Source: Leptospira borgpetersenii serovar Javanica
Lineage (GTDB): Bacteria > Spirochaetota > Leptospiria > Leptospirales > Leptospiraceae
Direction: 5' to 3'
NCBI RefSeq assembly: GCF_003046425.1
Contig: NZ_QAJG01000001.1
Span: 175,001-239,000, forward strand
DNA: 64,000 nt
Shown here: piece after piece, positions 1-34,166 of the stretch
Layout of the letters: the number at the start of each line of letters is the position of its first letter
Numbering within the stretch: the stretch's first letter is position 1
Program-made: the position numbers and the translations under genes
The notes under the pieces: generated by a model
The model's database searches: none
Told to the model about the DNA's origin: nothing
The model's input: the letters and a program-made list of their open reading frames with translations, nothing else

Positions 1-240
1 TCCGAAAACAGAGGAGATATTCGTAAGACATTTTCAAATATCGCGGACATTACGACTAAAATAAACACAGGTGACGGAAGTTTGGGTCGACTTATCAACA
101 ATGACGACGTTCATAAAAACGTAAACACGGTTCTAACGGACGCACAAATCGTACTTCGCGAACTTAGGGAAGGACTCGAGGACACAAGGGAACAAGCCCC
201 TGTCACAAGCTTTATTCGAGCTGCCTTAAGCGCTTTTTAA
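1..240 (+). CDS. MCE/MlaD family protein, C-terminal part (5' end outside window)
   Basis: An open frame enters from the left edge and stops at 238-240, giving the last 79 residues of a protein. The segment [12 protein letters not shown] followed by a helical stretch and a closing [13 protein letters not shown] resembles the C-terminal helical tail of MlaD/MCE-type substrate-binding proteins, which sit in the periplasm and carry lipids for an ABC transporter. Family knowledge says such genes usually follow an MlaE permease and MlaF ATPase, which would lie to the left. The catalytic or lipid-binding MCE core itself is not in view, so the assignment rests only on the tail. Confidence 0.6.
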   Translation, partial: SENRGDIRKTFSNIADITTKINTGDGSLGRLINNDDVHKNVNTVLTDAQIVLRELREGLEDTREQAPVTSFIRAALSAF

Positions 241-263
241 TATTATAAATTACTTTTATACCA

Positions 264-1646
<1,383 letters not shown>

Positions 1647-1650
<4 letters not shown>

Positions 1651-2840
1651 TCTTCACCTCCCAATAAAATTCTCACCTTGGATTTGTATTTCAAGTATCC
1701 GATCGTAAGTCCTATGATAAGTAGTCCGGAAATGATAAGCCCGAATCCTGTGTAAGTCAAAGTTCCGAGTAGATCAAAATAAAAATATAAGAATCGAATT
1801 CCCACAATCGCCAAAGAAAGATCGAATATTTTTTTGTGATTTCGAAACGAGGACGCGATTCCCAGCCAAAAAAGAATAAACAAAAAGGAAGGCAATAACC
1901 TCACGGAATAATTCCAAATATGAGATCCAATCGACTCGGCCAAAACGTATCGAAACGGATGTGGAAAATACAATAAAAATAGTAGGAATAAACTTACACT
2001 CAAAGATTTCTTCTGATTAGAGGAAATGTCTCTATTGTAGAATAGAAGATAAAAGAGAGGGACCAAAACAAATAACCTAAGCCCCACAATCAGCCAAGGA
2101 AAATCCGTCGTATAACCGAAATACTTTACGTTTTCCGAAAGGTTATCATAATCATTACTCCAATTCTGGAAAAATCCCCGGAAAAAAGTTCCGGCGATCA
2201 AAAACAATACGGCCCAAAAAAACAAAGTAGCTCTTCTGGATTCTAAAGTGAATTTTTCCGCAGCCAACCAAATTCCCGTAAAACCTACGATCGAATAATA
2301 ATAGTAGGTATTCCAATAATACCCCCACTCGTGCCCCCCTCGATTCTGGATTTGCTCAAAGATCCATCCCGTAACCGCAATCTGAAATCCGATCAACCAA
2401 AGGTGTATTAGAGTTTTGGAATCGGTTGCAATCAAAAATAAAAAAGTAAGAATACACCAAAGTTTTGCCGCTTCGTAATATTTCCCTTCCAAGTGATAAA
2501 CCTGCGATACAAGTCCGATCATCCCTAGGATCAAAATCGATTCGAGGACGATAAAAGCAGTCAGCAAATTAGGATTTTCTCGTTTCCAAAACGCAAGTCC
2601 GGCAGTAAATGCAAGGATACTCAGACCGACGCCTAACTTTACGAAATCATGGATTTCTTCCCAATTGGCGGCAATGATTGCGATGATACCGATGCCGATG
2701 ACGATCACGCCTAAAATGATAAACGAATAATGAAGATAAGAAGTTTTTCGGGTCTCTTCAAAATTTAGAATCGCATCCGATTGTTCCGAATCGATGAGAC
2801 CCACCCCCACCCATCTTTTTAGTTTTTGTTCCAAACGCAT
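1647..2840 (-). CDS. DUF2157 polytopic membrane protein
   Basis: A 397-residue protein with a soluble N-terminus ([20 protein letters not shown], then about 15 residues) followed by roughly ten or eleven hydrophobic segments to the C-terminus. The N-terminal helical piece before the first membrane segment and the companion GDYXXLXY gene (4-nt overlap) match DUF2157 proteins. No catalytic motif is visible and the function is unknown. It is the first gene of a two-gene minus-strand operon; the 220 bp upstream hold no gene. Confidence 0.75.
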
Positions 2841-3063
2841 AGATGGAAAGACTTTAGGGAAAATCGAACCGATTGCAAGAAGTTTTTAGAGTGACATAGA
2901 GTTGCACTTCAATCCTACTCATAACCGTAGTCCATCCGATTTCGAGAGAAAACGGAAAAACACAAACCGAAATCTATTTTATAGAGCCGCCCTTGAAATC
3001 TTTTTCCACGTTATTTTCTTCCAATCCGATTTTAGAATATGCCTTTGAGTTCGTATAAACGAG

Positions 3064-3912
<849 letters not shown>

Positions 3913-4178
3913 CGAAAGTATTTATTTTTAAAAGAACGAAAGATTCATAGCAGAATTTTGAGTTATTTCTTTTTAAAATGGGTCCGTGTCGGCCATAAAA
4001 GAATAACTCTCTTTGGAAACAATTCTCGAAATTGTTTCTAAAAACCGAAAAATTGTCGGAGTTCGGAAAATCTTTATTTTAAAATCGATATTTTTCAGGT
4101 ATCAATCATCCATTTTGTAGGAGTTCTCACGTTTCAACTCCTGAGAATGGGATACTCGAGACTTTAAAAACGACTATC

Positions 4179-5668
<1,490 letters not shown>

Positions 5669-5669
5669 C

Positions 5670-6967
<1,298 letters not shown>

Positions 6968-7001
6968 CTCAAACCTTATTCTTCAAGGAGAAAAACGACA
7001 A

Positions 7002-8240
<1,239 letters not shown>

Positions 8241-8265
8241 GCTTTTCATTTCATTCCAAGAGAAA

Positions 8266-8304
8266 TCAAAAATACCCGAGGAAGTTTTTTCTCGGGTATT
8301 TTTT
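8266..8304 (+). terminator. intrinsic terminator of the lipL46 gene
   Basis: AAATACCCGAG and CTCGGGTATTT form an 11-bp stem around a short T-rich loop, followed by a run of T. It lies 25 nt after the stop codon of the lipoprotein gene. Confidence 0.9.
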
Positions 8305-8490
8305 ATACTTAAAACTTATCCCCAAACCTTGGAATCGTAAGAACTCCGACAAAAGTACACGAACAAATAAAATCTGTTCGAAAGCCCGTAAATTATTAAA
8401 GAGCCATGATCCGTGGGAACTCCTACGTTTTCGCTTTATTACGAGCCTTGGGAGCCGATTTCTCTTCTCAGGTTTTGGGACAAGTTCTTA

Positions 8491-8818
8491 GACAAAATGG
8501 CGCCCTTCTGGGCTTGAAAACCGTGGTTTAGATGCGCATTTACCACAAAACAAGAAAACCGACAGAAAGAACGAAGAGCCGGTCTCAAAATCTTAGGAAT
8601 GTAGGAACTATTACAATTTTAAACGACGAGAGAAAACCGCCAATGCGACGGTTTCTGTGAGAACTTTCACGTTTTTTAAAAACTTGCCGGATCGTTTAGA
8701 GATATTTTTCTTCAGGTTTTGAGGCCGGCTCTAAGAGTTTGTCCCAAAAATTGTCTTCTGTAGCAGTGGCATTTCCACGACACTGTCATGAGTCCTCTAA
8801 ATGTAGGAGCTCCCACTT
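8491..8818. repeat. composite dispersed repeat, copy A
   Basis: The left arm (from GACAAAATGGCGCCC) and right arm (GTCTTCTGTAGCAGTGGCAT to GTAGGAGCTCCCAC) match the repeat at 53348-53668 in the same direction. The 158-bp middle (8575-8732), bounded by inverted repeats, is in the opposite direction. Confidence 0.8.
8575..8732 (-). mobile_element. 158-bp inverted-repeat element (family 1), copy A, inverted orientation
   Basis: Ends are AGAGCCGGTCTCAAAATCT and AGGTTTTGAGGCCGGCTCT, about 19-bp imperfect inverted repeats. The interior is the reverse complement of copy E (53427-53584). No coding capacity, so MITE-like or an invertible cassette. Confidence 0.75.
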
Positions 8819-9164
8819 CTTGAAGGGTGAAAAACGATTTAAAAATATATAAACTCCCCAAAACGGCATAATCTTGTGGAAACGACTCGCTCTATTAGTA
8901 ACGACTTAACAATTAACATGAACTCGATATAAGAAAGCTCTGCGGCTTGAGTTCCCCTACGCTTCATCGCTTTCGCATTAGTTAGTTCACGTTAACAATT
9001 ATGATTGCGATCGTGATCGTGATTTTTCTTAAAACTTTGGGGACAGACTTTAAATTTCAATCTTTCGGAAAATAACCAAGAACGCAGTCTTTGAATAAGT
9101 TAATGACACAGCGTCATATTTTGTTTGATCCGACATTTTACTTCTTTCTTGCATCTTTTCTCTC

Positions 9165-9206
9165 TAAAAACAACAAAGGCGGGATTGTATTTTTCAACCC
9201 GCCTTC
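9165..9206 (-). terminator. intrinsic terminator for the 9326-10627 gene
   Basis: On the minus strand AAGGCGGG ... CCCGCCTT forms an 8-bp GC-rich stem followed by TGTTGTTTTT. It is about 120 nt beyond the stop codon of the leftward gene. Confidence 0.75.
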
Positions 9207-9236
9207 ATGATTATAAATCCATCTGAAGAAACAATT

Positions 9237-9267
9237 CAATTCATCATAACGAAGTTATGATGAATTG
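9237..9267 (-). other. perfect 14-bp hairpin
   Basis: CAATTCATCATAAC, a 3-nt GAA loop, then GTTATGATGAATTG. It lies between the stop codon of the leftward gene and its terminator, so it would be in that mRNA's 3' untranslated region. Confidence 0.8.
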
Positions 9268-9325
9268 AGCGAAGTTTCAACGCAAAGTTTTCAACTAAAC
9301 TCTCTCTCGATTGTTTTTCTGACGA

Positions 9326-16477
<7,152 letters not shown>

Positions 16478-16494
16478 ATTATTTTCTCCAATGA

Positions 16495-16713
16495 TCAATC
16501 CGCGCATCCATCATCTTCGTGCGTCCGGTATGATTGTTCCCACCATTTCATTTTTTCTTCCCTGCTCAAAATGTCACTCTTACTCAAATGGGCTTTTTCC
16601 ACTAAGATTCTTCCTCGACTTTCCCAGACCATATAAGTCGGAATTAAAAGTCCGATCAAAAATACGGAAAAGAACAACATCCTGATACTTACAAAAGATT
16701 GAATTTTAATCAT
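16495..16713 (-). CDS. short CreD-N-terminus-like protein, possible truncated creD paralogue
   Basis: A 72-residue frame starting at ATG 16711-16713 (GGTAGGTAGT upstream). Its start MIKIQSFVSIRMLFFSVFLIG is clearly related to CreD's MFKIQSSVSFRVLILGIMLG, but the similarity ends after about 30 residues and the large periplasmic and C-terminal membrane regions are missing. It ends 17 nt before the creD start. It may be the remnant of a duplicated creD, or a small membrane peptide translated ahead of creD. A longer frame to 16875 has no support. Confidence 0.5.
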   Translation of the reverse strand: MIKIQSFVSIRMLFFSVFLIGLLIPTYMVWESRGRILVEKAHLSKSDILSREEKMKWWEQSYRTHEDDGCAD

Positions 16714-16772
16714 ACTACCTACCCTTGCCTTAAGAGTATGTAACGTAAGAATGAGAAACTGATGGGCGAATT

Positions 16773-16788
16773 GTGAGGATTGTGTGAG
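16773..16788 (-). promoter_or_regulatory. cre-tag-like direct repeat upstream of the creD unit
   Basis: On the minus strand CTCAC-N6-CTCAC. The CreB box known from E. coli is TTCAC-N6-TTCAC, so spacing is exact and each half-site differs at its first base. It lies 60 bp before the short CreD-like start. CreB binding is inferred, not shown. Confidence 0.5.
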
Positions 16789-16803
16789 AATTTTAGGACT
16801 CGC

Positions 16804-16974
16804 ACTTAGAGCCGGTCTCAATACCTCAGATGTCGGAACGTAAGCGGGAGTGTAACAACAATAAAGTCTACTCAAAAGCCAATAAATAGCCGAAGAGACT
16901 TAATCTGTGGGAACTCCTTCGTTTTGTGAAAAATTCGAGATGATACTCCACCGAAGTTTTGAGACCGATTCTTA
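16804..16974. repeat. family-1 related inverted-repeat element, copy C (diverged)
   Basis: The left end TTAGAGCCGGTCTCAATACCT matches family 1 and the right end AAGTTTTGAGACCGATTCTTA is its approximate inverse. The interior differs from the other copies and contains CTGTGGGAACTCCTTCGTTTT, which also occurs near 8413. Confidence 0.6.
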
Positions 16975-16977
16975 TTA

Positions 16978-17056
<79 letters not shown>

Positions 17057-17142
17057 ATCCTCATTAAACAACCTGAATTTTGAAAGAAATTCTATATTGG
17101 GACAAAGAATTTGCCGTTAAAATCCGTAGTTAAAAACCGGTT

Positions 17143-18578
<1,436 letters not shown>

Positions 18579-18582
<4 letters not shown>

Positions 18583-19247
18583 AATATTTCCTTCAATCCG
18601 TAACCTTGGGCTCGTCTAGTTTCTATCGGATCCGTATCCGGTCGAATTTCCTTCAACCTGGATCGAATGTTTTTGATTACAGTATCCACGGCCCGATCAA
18701 AACTCTCTTCTGGTTCCGTCCAAACACTGTCCATAATTTCTTCCCGAGTGAAAATTTTTCCGGGTCGCTTTAAAAATAAAAGAAGTGTTTTGTATTCGTA
18801 AGGAGTCAAAGTTAAAGATTTTCCGTAATAATAAATAATCTTACGATCCTCGTCCGTTAAAAACTCGATTTGTTTCTTTTCGGAGCTTCCGTCGTATCTT
18901 CTCAAAACGGCTTTGATTCTAGCAACCAACTCTCTAGGACTAAACGGTTTTACCATATAATCGTCCGCGCCTAGTTCCAAACCGAGAACCCGGTCCAGTT
19001 CCGATTCCCTGGCAGTCAGTAAAATGACCGGGATGGAGTTTTTCTTTCTCAGCTCTTTCAAAATTTCAAAACCGTTTCCATCCGGAAGTCCTACATCCAA
19101 TACCAACAGATCGGGAGATTCTTTTAAAAGTGAAAGACATTCCTTACCGGTCATCGCGGAGATCATTTTAAAACCTTCCGATTCTAAAACGACTCGAATC
19201 GTATCTCGAATCCCCGGTTCGTCTTCCGTGAGTAAAATCGTACGCAT
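18579..19247 (-). CDS. creB: OmpR-family response regulator CreB
   Basis: A 222-residue two-domain regulator. The receiver has acidic residues near E8-D9, phospho-acceptor D51 (LLVLDVGLPDGNG) and K100 (MVKPFS). The C-terminal winged helix runs from about 125 to the end (YEYKTLLLFLKRPGKIFTRE; DTVIKNIRSRLK; RRAQGYGL). It overlaps creC by 4 nt and leads the operon. The CreB name rests on its partner kinase and nearby creD rather than on unique residues. A family-2 inverted-repeat element lies 51 bp upstream. Confidence 0.88.
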
Positions 19248-19297
19248 ACAATAAATGAAAATTCGACTCTTCTTTTACGAAAAGAAGTTTTTGTCTA

Positions 19298-19374
<77 letters not shown>

Positions 19375-19405
19375 CAATCCAAATCTTCGGATTTTTTTTT
19401 AAGTG

Positions 19406-19436
<31 letters not shown>

Positions 19437-19474
19437 GGAAAGATACTTTGCGATTGTTTTCAAAATCTAATTTT

Positions 19475-21432
<1,958 letters not shown>

Positions 21433-21452
21433 CGGAGCAAGGAAGATTCAAA

Positions 21453-22862
<1,410 letters not shown>

Positions 22863-22875
22863 GGATTTTATTTTA

Positions 22876-23886
<1,011 letters not shown>

Positions 23887-24064
23887 ACATTTGCGGGAAT
23901 TAGATTTTTATTTTTCCCAGAAATTAGTTCGTATGTCGCTTCGAAATCCATGATTGAATTTGCGACATGAAACGTTACGCTAAACCGATTCTAAACGAAG
24001 CCCACTTTCAGTTGATTCGTATAGATTGAATCCGATCCCGTCATATGAATCAGGAGAAATAGAC

Positions 24065-25108
24065 ATGAACCATTCCACCCATAACAATTTAGAAAAATCG
24101 CTTCAAAACCCATCGGAAGTTCGAATTTTAGATTTAAGCTCGCAAGAACTCGAAACTCTTCCAGAAGAAATCGGAACATTTCAGAATTTAGAAAAGTTGA
24201 TTTTATTTAGAAATCGACTTACAGCTATTCCAAAAGAAATAGGAAAACTCCGGAATCTAGAAACTTTGATATTAGCCGAAAATAGACTTAAAACCATTCC
24301 GAATGAAATTGAACAACTCCAAAATCTGAAAACTTTAGACCTATACGAAAATAAACTCTCGAATCTCCCGAATGGAATCGGAAAACTTGAAAATTTAAAA
24401 GAATTGAATTTAAGCGGAAATCAATTGTCGGTTCTCCCAATCGCACAACTACAGAATTTGGAAATTTTAGAATTGTTTAGAAACCAATTCACAACTCTTC
24501 CGAAAGAAATAACTGAACTTAAGAATCTACAAATTCTTAATTTATTTGAAAACAAAATCAAAATTCTTCCTAAGGAAATCTCGCAGCTATCGAATTTAAT
24601 CTGGTTGGACTTAGGCAAGAATAAGATTGAACGTTTATCATTGGATTTTAAAGGATTTCAGAATTTGAAATCCTTAAACCTGCTCGACAACAAACTCGAA
24701 CATTTATCCGCAGATATCGCGCAATTAAAATCATTAGAATTTTTGAATTTAAATTACAATCGTTTTAAGATTCTTCCGGAAGAAATTTTACAATTGGAGA
24801 ATTTGCAAGTTCTGGAATTGACCGGCAATCAGCTTACATCCCTTCCGGAAGAAATCGGAAAATTGGAAAAACTCGAATCTCTGTTTGTAGAAGGGAATCG
24901 ACTCACAACTCTTCCGAACGGAATCGGACATCTTAGAAATCTGAAAATTTTACATTTAGAACAAAACCGGCTTACCACGCTTCCTGAAGAAATGAGAGCT
25001 CTTCAGAATCTAAAGGAGTTATATTTACAAAATTCTAATTCTTTTCCTGAAAAAGAAAGAATTCGGAAACTCCTTCCGAAATGTGAAATTTTTTTTGAAC
25101 CTGCGTAG
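24065..25108 (+). CDS. leucine-rich-repeat protein
   Basis: A 347-residue protein from ATG 24065, with AGGAG about 8 nt upstream. It contains about 14 tandem 23-residue leucine-rich repeats of the bacterial LPxEIxxLxNLxxLxLxxN type, from about residue 20 to 325. One repeat (SVLPIAQLQNLEIL) is shorter by a residue or two. There is no signal peptide or lipobox after the chosen start, unlike many leptospiral LRR proteins, so it is probably cytoplasmic or exported by another route. The role is likely protein binding. It is a single gene, 180 bp after fliG. Confidence 0.88.
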   Translation: MNHSTHNNLEKSLQNPSEVRILDLSSQELETLPEEIGTFQNLEKLILFRNRLTAIPKEIGKLRNLETLILAENRLKTIPNEIEQLQNLKTLDLYENKLSNLPNGIGKLENLKELNLSGNQLSVLPIAQLQNLEILELFRNQFTTLPKEITELKNLQILNLFENKIKILPKEISQLSNLIWLDLGKNKIERLSLDFKGFQNLKSLNLLDNKLEHLSADIAQLKSLEFLNLNYNRFKILPEEILQLENLQVLELTGNQLTSLPEEIGKLEKLESLFVEGNRLTTLPNGIGHLRNLKILHLEQNRLTTLPEEMRALQNLKELYLQNSNSFPEKERIRKLLPKCEIFFEPA

Positions 25109-25153
25109 AAATTATCTGAGTCTTTTAAAATTTTCGTTTATTCAAGATTTCTA

Positions 25154-25462
25154 TCAAAGATTATTAGCTTCCTGTTCGTAAATACTCGCTTCTTTTTCAC
25201 AATGTTCCGCTAATTTTTTATATTTTTTGTGTTCTTCAATAGAAGAAATCGCTTTTCCACCCTTACTCAGATTGGATAGGCTTTTATACCTTTCCGCAAG
25301 ATCCTTATGGTCCTTCGCTTTCTTAATTAAATATTCCTTTGCGATCTTTTTTAATTCCGGATTCGTTGCCTCTTTGATTAACAATTCTTCTATTTCCGAA
25401 ATTGCAAAGATTCCACTGGAAAATCCAAATAGGAAAAGTATTAAAATTATAATCTTTTTCAT
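25154..25462 (-). CDS. small exported helical protein
   Basis: A 102-residue protein with a clear signal peptide (MKKIIILILFLFGFSSGIFA), then a charged, mainly helical mature part rich in Lys and Glu (KKYKKLAEHCEKEASIYEQE). No domain recognised. A GGAGAGGAAAT-type ribosome site precedes the start. It faces the LRR gene tail to tail. Confidence 0.65.
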   Translation of the reverse strand: MKKIIILILFLFGFSSGIFAISEIEELLIKEATNPELKKIAKEYLIKKAKDHKDLAERYKSLSNLSKGGKAISSIEEHKKYKKLAEHCEKEASIYEQEANNL

Positions 25463-26330
25463 GATTTCCTCTCCAAATACGTTTATAACCTCATATTTTC
25501 CACGAAAAAAGCCTCGAGTCTATTCAAAAACAAACAAAGTTTTCTATTTCATAGGTGAATCATATACGTAAGCTCGGTCTAATCTCGCCTATACAATAAA
25601 ATGTCAGTGAGTAATCAAAGAGAGTTAAGATAAAATGCGATCCTTGCATGTGTATTCTGCTTGAGTTTCCCGCAGAGCATGCATAAGTTAGTCGTCTCGT
25701 CAGAAGCAACAGAAGACAAACACCATACAGCTTAGCTGTGCCGATCCCCTTTGGGTTTGGGTTAGAACCTATCTAAAAGAGTAAGCTCCACGGCGTCTTA
25801 GTCGCGGTTCGTCCATCCATGGGTTCGCTTCGCGTTTTTACGCTTTTTACGAAAGCGAAAAACTCTCTCGCTTCTAAGCTTCGAGTCCTTAAATATTTGT
25901 AGACGTTAAATGGAATTTTAAAAAGGAAAATCTCGGAGCTGACGGGACTCGCCATTACGCACTCTTTCATCATGAAAGAGTAAGCTCCACGGCGTCTTAG
26001 TCGCGGTTCGTCCATCCATGGGTTCGCTTCGCGTTTTTACGCTTTTTACGAAAGCGAAAAACTCTCTCGCTTCTAAGCTTCGAGTCCTTAAATATTTGTA
26101 GACGTTAAATGGAATTTTAAAAAGGAAAATCTCGGAGCTGACGGGACTCGCCATTACGCACTCTTTCATCATGAAAGAGTAAGCTCCACGGCGTCTTAGT
26201 CGCGGCTCGTCCATCCATGGGTTCGCTTCGCGTTTTTACGCTTTTTACGAAAGCGAAAAACTCTCTCGCTTCTAAGCTTCGAGTCCTTAAACACTTGTGA
26301 CGTTAAATGGAATTTTAAAGAGGAAAATCT
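25463..26330. other. region without genes, mostly the tRNA-Asp-derived tandem repeat
   Basis: The first 310 bp show nothing definite except short words shared with other gaps (GAGTTTCCC, GCAGAGCATGC). From 25781 it is the 199-bp tandem repeat. Frames of 80-98 codons on the minus strand only mirror the repeat and are not considered genes. Confidence 0.7.

Positions 26331-26348
<18 letters not shown>
25781..26348 (-). repeat. three tandem ~199-bp units, each carrying the 3' end of tRNA-Asp
   Basis: Units begin at 25781, 25980 and 26179. The first two are nearly identical; the third differs by a few changes and a 1-bp deletion and runs into the real tRNA. Each contains CTCGGAGCTGACGGGACTCG (25932, 26131, 26329), the complement of the tRNA-Asp 3' acceptor and part of the T arm. 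Confidence 0.92.
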
Positions 26349-26405
<57 letters not shown>

Positions 26406-26550
26406 TATTCTCTCGATACTTTTTCAAAAGAATATCTCCGGTCAATCGATTTCACTTAAATTAATTCGAAAAATTCTATTCCTGAAATTCATTCTTTCAT
26501 TTACTGGAATACAGAATTCTCTCCATAAAAATATTGGAACGAAAATAAAA

Positions 26551-27225
<675 letters not shown>

Positions 27226-27276
27226 TCGTAAGTTCCTTGACTCCCAAAACTCTTTTCTCATTCTGTCATTGCAACT

Positions 27277-27364
<88 letters not shown>

Positions 27365-27601
27365 ATTCTTCTCTTTTTAAACAAACTTACTATTAATAAT
27401 ATCGGGACTCGAAGCGAACTTTGGTAAATCGTTTCGAGCTGTATTGCGCCCCATAGAAAGCAATACATCAGTATCGTATTTTTTCCTGATCCTTTCTATT
27501 CTTCAAAAAAGCTAAGGCTGTTCATTTCAAAAAGTTTCAATGGATAAAATTTCAGTAAACAAATGAAACTCGAAAATTTGAAAATAATTCACGCAACAAC
27601 A

Positions 27602-27734
27602 AAATAACCCAAATAACCCAAATAACCCAAATAACCCAAATAACCCAAATAACCCAAATAACCCAAATAACCCAAATAACCCAAATAACCCAAATAACCC
27701 AAATAACCCAAATAACCCAAATAACCCAAATAAC
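27602..27734. repeat. 9-bp minisatellite, about 14.8 copies
   Basis: Fourteen perfect AAATAACCC units in a row (27602-27727) and a partial fifteenth. It ends about 75 bp before the first gene of an exported-protein operon. Frames read through it give only GYL or FGL tripeptide repeats and are not genes. Confidence 0.97.
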
Positions 27735-27780
27735 ATAAAATCAAAATATAATAAATTATTTTCGTCTTATATTTTATTAT

Positions 27781-27808
27781 TTGACATATATAACAATTAA
27801 CCAGTCCT

Positions 27809-27827
<19 letters not shown>
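27781..27827 (+). promoter_or_regulatory. inverted repeat overlapping the operon's start codon
   Basis: TTGACATATAT (27781-27791) and ATATATGTCAA (27817-27827) are perfect 11-bp inverse copies separated by 25 bp. The right arm includes ATG 27821 of the lipoprotein gene. The left arm begins with a consensus -35 hexamer TTGACA, but no good -10 follows at the right distance. It could be an operator or an RNA hairpin hiding the start. Confidence 0.65.
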
Positions 27828-30159
<2,332 letters not shown>

Positions 30160-30205
30160 AAAAGAAAACAATAAATATCCATTCAAGTAGAGTGAGTAAA
30201 AAACC

Positions 30206-30736
30206 ATGAATATCAATAAGAATTTAATACTTTCCGTTCTGTTTTTATCCTTCGTTTCATGCGAAAACTTTAATAAACCGAAAGAGAACAAAATTACAAT
30301 GAATAATTTTGAGGATCTCTTTTTACTCGGCTCTACTTTAAAAATGAACACCCTCATACGAGTCGACAACCAAAGAGACATTCCCGTTACGGCGGCGATC
30401 TACGATAATTCCGCTTGTGACCCGAATACTACCCCGAAGTATCCTGGACTTCCAGTTGTTTACGATTTTGGAACTATTTCCCCTCGTTCCCAATCCTCTG
30501 TCAAAATTCTTCCGTTGGCGAGTTATCCAACCAACCCCAACGATTGGACCGGCGGAAGATTAGTTGAATTATTTGCCAGAATTAACCTCACTTACTGTGA
30601 GAGAAACAGCTTTTTAGTAAGCACCTCTTCCGATCAAATCGGTTACATCTGGCAGGTAATTCGGGATTCTCCGACCGCGTTTCATAATAATTTTGAAATC
30701 AGGAGGGCCGTTTTTGTCCCTCCTAATATGGAATAA
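30206..30736 (+). CDS. small hypothetical lipoprotein
   Basis: A 176-residue protein with a lipoprotein signal (MNINKNLILSVLFLSFVSC, lipidated Cys19), then a mature domain of about 155 residues with no familiar motif and two cysteines (ACDPN, YCERN) that might pair. It lies 46 bp after the Ig-like gene and 89 bp before the barrel gene. It belongs to the same rightward operon. Confidence 0.7.
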   Translation: MNINKNLILSVLFLSFVSCENFNKPKENKITMNNFEDLFLLGSTLKMNTLIRVDNQRDIPVTAAIYDNSACDPNTTPKYPGLPVVYDFGTISPRSQSSVKILPLASYPTNPNDWTGGRLVELFARINLTYCERNSFLVSTSSDQIGYIWQVIRDSPTAFHNNFEIRRAVFVPPNME

Positions 30737-30825
30737 GAAAATTTTGTTTATCCTATGGATTGAATTCCTTTACTTCCGGAAAACTCATTTTTCCCCCGCT
30801 TCCGAAGACTTGCGAATCATTTAAA

Positions 30826-33062
<2,237 letters not shown>

Positions 33063-33063
33063 C

Positions 33064-33612
33064 ATGAAAGGAACTTTTATCTATTTACTCATTCTACTTT
33101 TCGCCTTTGATCTCATCGGAGAAGAATTTAGCAAACCGTATCAAAGTATAAAATCTTATATTGAAAGAGGAAATCTAAAAACTGCACAGGAAAGTTTATC
33201 GGATTTTTTAAAAATTTATCCAGACGACGCGGTTTTACAATTATATCAGAACAAATTGTGGATTGCTTATGCGGACAGTTTTTTTCAAAAAGGATCCATC
33301 GACTTAGCTTTGAGTTACTATTCGAAAGTTGATAAGGAATGGGCAAACAATCCTCACGTTAAAAGTCAGATTCGAAAATGCCTTAACAACTTAAACAGTA
33401 TTCCAAAAGGAAAAAATTTAAGACTGCCCGCAAGAATTATCGAAAATACGGAAAGAGTCTCTCCTGTTTCAATAATTCCTACTAATGAAGGAATATCAAG
33501 TGGTTTAGAAGAGATTAAAGATCAAATTAGTAACGTTCAATGGATTACTTTTTTAAATTTGGGAATTCTTTTGACACTCCTAGGTTATTCCGTGTTTTTT
33601 AGAAAAAGATAA
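33064..33612 (+). CDS. exported TPR-like protein with C-terminal membrane anchor
   Basis: A 182-residue protein starting 1 nt after the Kelch gene stop. It has a signal-like N-terminus ([20 protein letters not shown]), two or three helical TPR-like repeats ([39 protein letters not shown]), a variable stretch, and one hydrophobic segment near the C-terminus ([20 protein letters not shown]) with positive residues after it. It closes the six-gene operon and could anchor a complex of the upstream lipoproteins (inference). Confidence 0.7.
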   Translation: MKGTFIYLLILLFAFDLIGEEFSKPYQSIKSYIERGNLKTAQESLSDFLKIYPDDAVLQLYQNKLWIAYADSFFQKGSIDLALSYYSKVDKEWANNPHVKSQIRKCLNNLNSIPKGKNLRLPARIIENTERVSPVSIIPTNEGISSGLEEIKDQISNVQWITFLNLGILLTLLGYSVFFRKR

Positions 33613-33802
33613 GAAGATTTCAGACGAGTGAGGTTGTTGCCGCTCGAACGCATGAAAAGAATACCGTAATCAAATCAGTTTGTTTCAAAAGTTAGAATGT
33701 AGGACCTTCTTAAAAAACCAACAATTCCGGATTCGGTACAATTTTGTAAGAACTTCTCTATTTGAACGTGAATTCGCGGAGAAAATGAGAAAAAATTTTC
33801 TA

Positions 33803-33876
33803 GAACTATTTCAAAAATATCTTAGAATGATTGGAATCGACGTTTTAAGCAAAGATAAAGTGTTTTGAGAAGCTTC
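33803..33876. mobile_element. 74-bp inverted-repeat element (family 2), third copy
   Basis: GAACTATTTCAAAAATATCT at the left, GTTTTGAGAAGCTTC at the right, with the shared interior TTAAGCAAAGATAAAG. More diverged than the two creBC-flanking copies. Confidence 0.7.
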
Positions 33877-34166
33877 TAATATAAAATGAATTTTTCATAG
33901 GACGATCGCTTTGAAAACGGTGATTTCATCTAGATTTGACCTTAGAATCTAAATTTTTGGATTTTTATAGAGACGCCCTAAAAGTATGAGTTCCTACAAT
34001 TTTAGAATTTGTTCGTAAAATGATGATTACAGTAGTTCTCGTATTTCAGGAATCGATCTGTAAAGTTTAGATTCCAACTTTTTTAGAAAAATGAATTTCC
34101 AACCACCGAACTTACGTTAACTAAAATAGCTCGTGACCTGAAACACTTTCGTAAAAAGCGTTTCAC

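Larger units (their letters stand above)
8241..9325. other. gene-free region made of degenerate dispersed repeats
   Basis: No supported coding frame. It holds the lipL46 terminator, one copy of the composite dispersed repeat (8491-8818), fragments also seen at 56.2 kb (GAAAGCTCTGCG...TTGAGTT near 8935) and 34.5 kb (ATCGCTTTCGCATTAGTTA near 8969), and two hairpins serving the gene to the right. Confidence 0.7.

Noticed and set aside
25773..26214. Two near-identical minus-strand frames of 80 and 98 codons
   Set aside because: They exist because the 199-bp unit is repeated; the translation has no recognisable features and contains the tRNA 3' fragment.
27602..27734. CRISPR array
   Set aside because: Units are 9 bp with no spacers and there are no cas genes; it is a simple tandem repeat.
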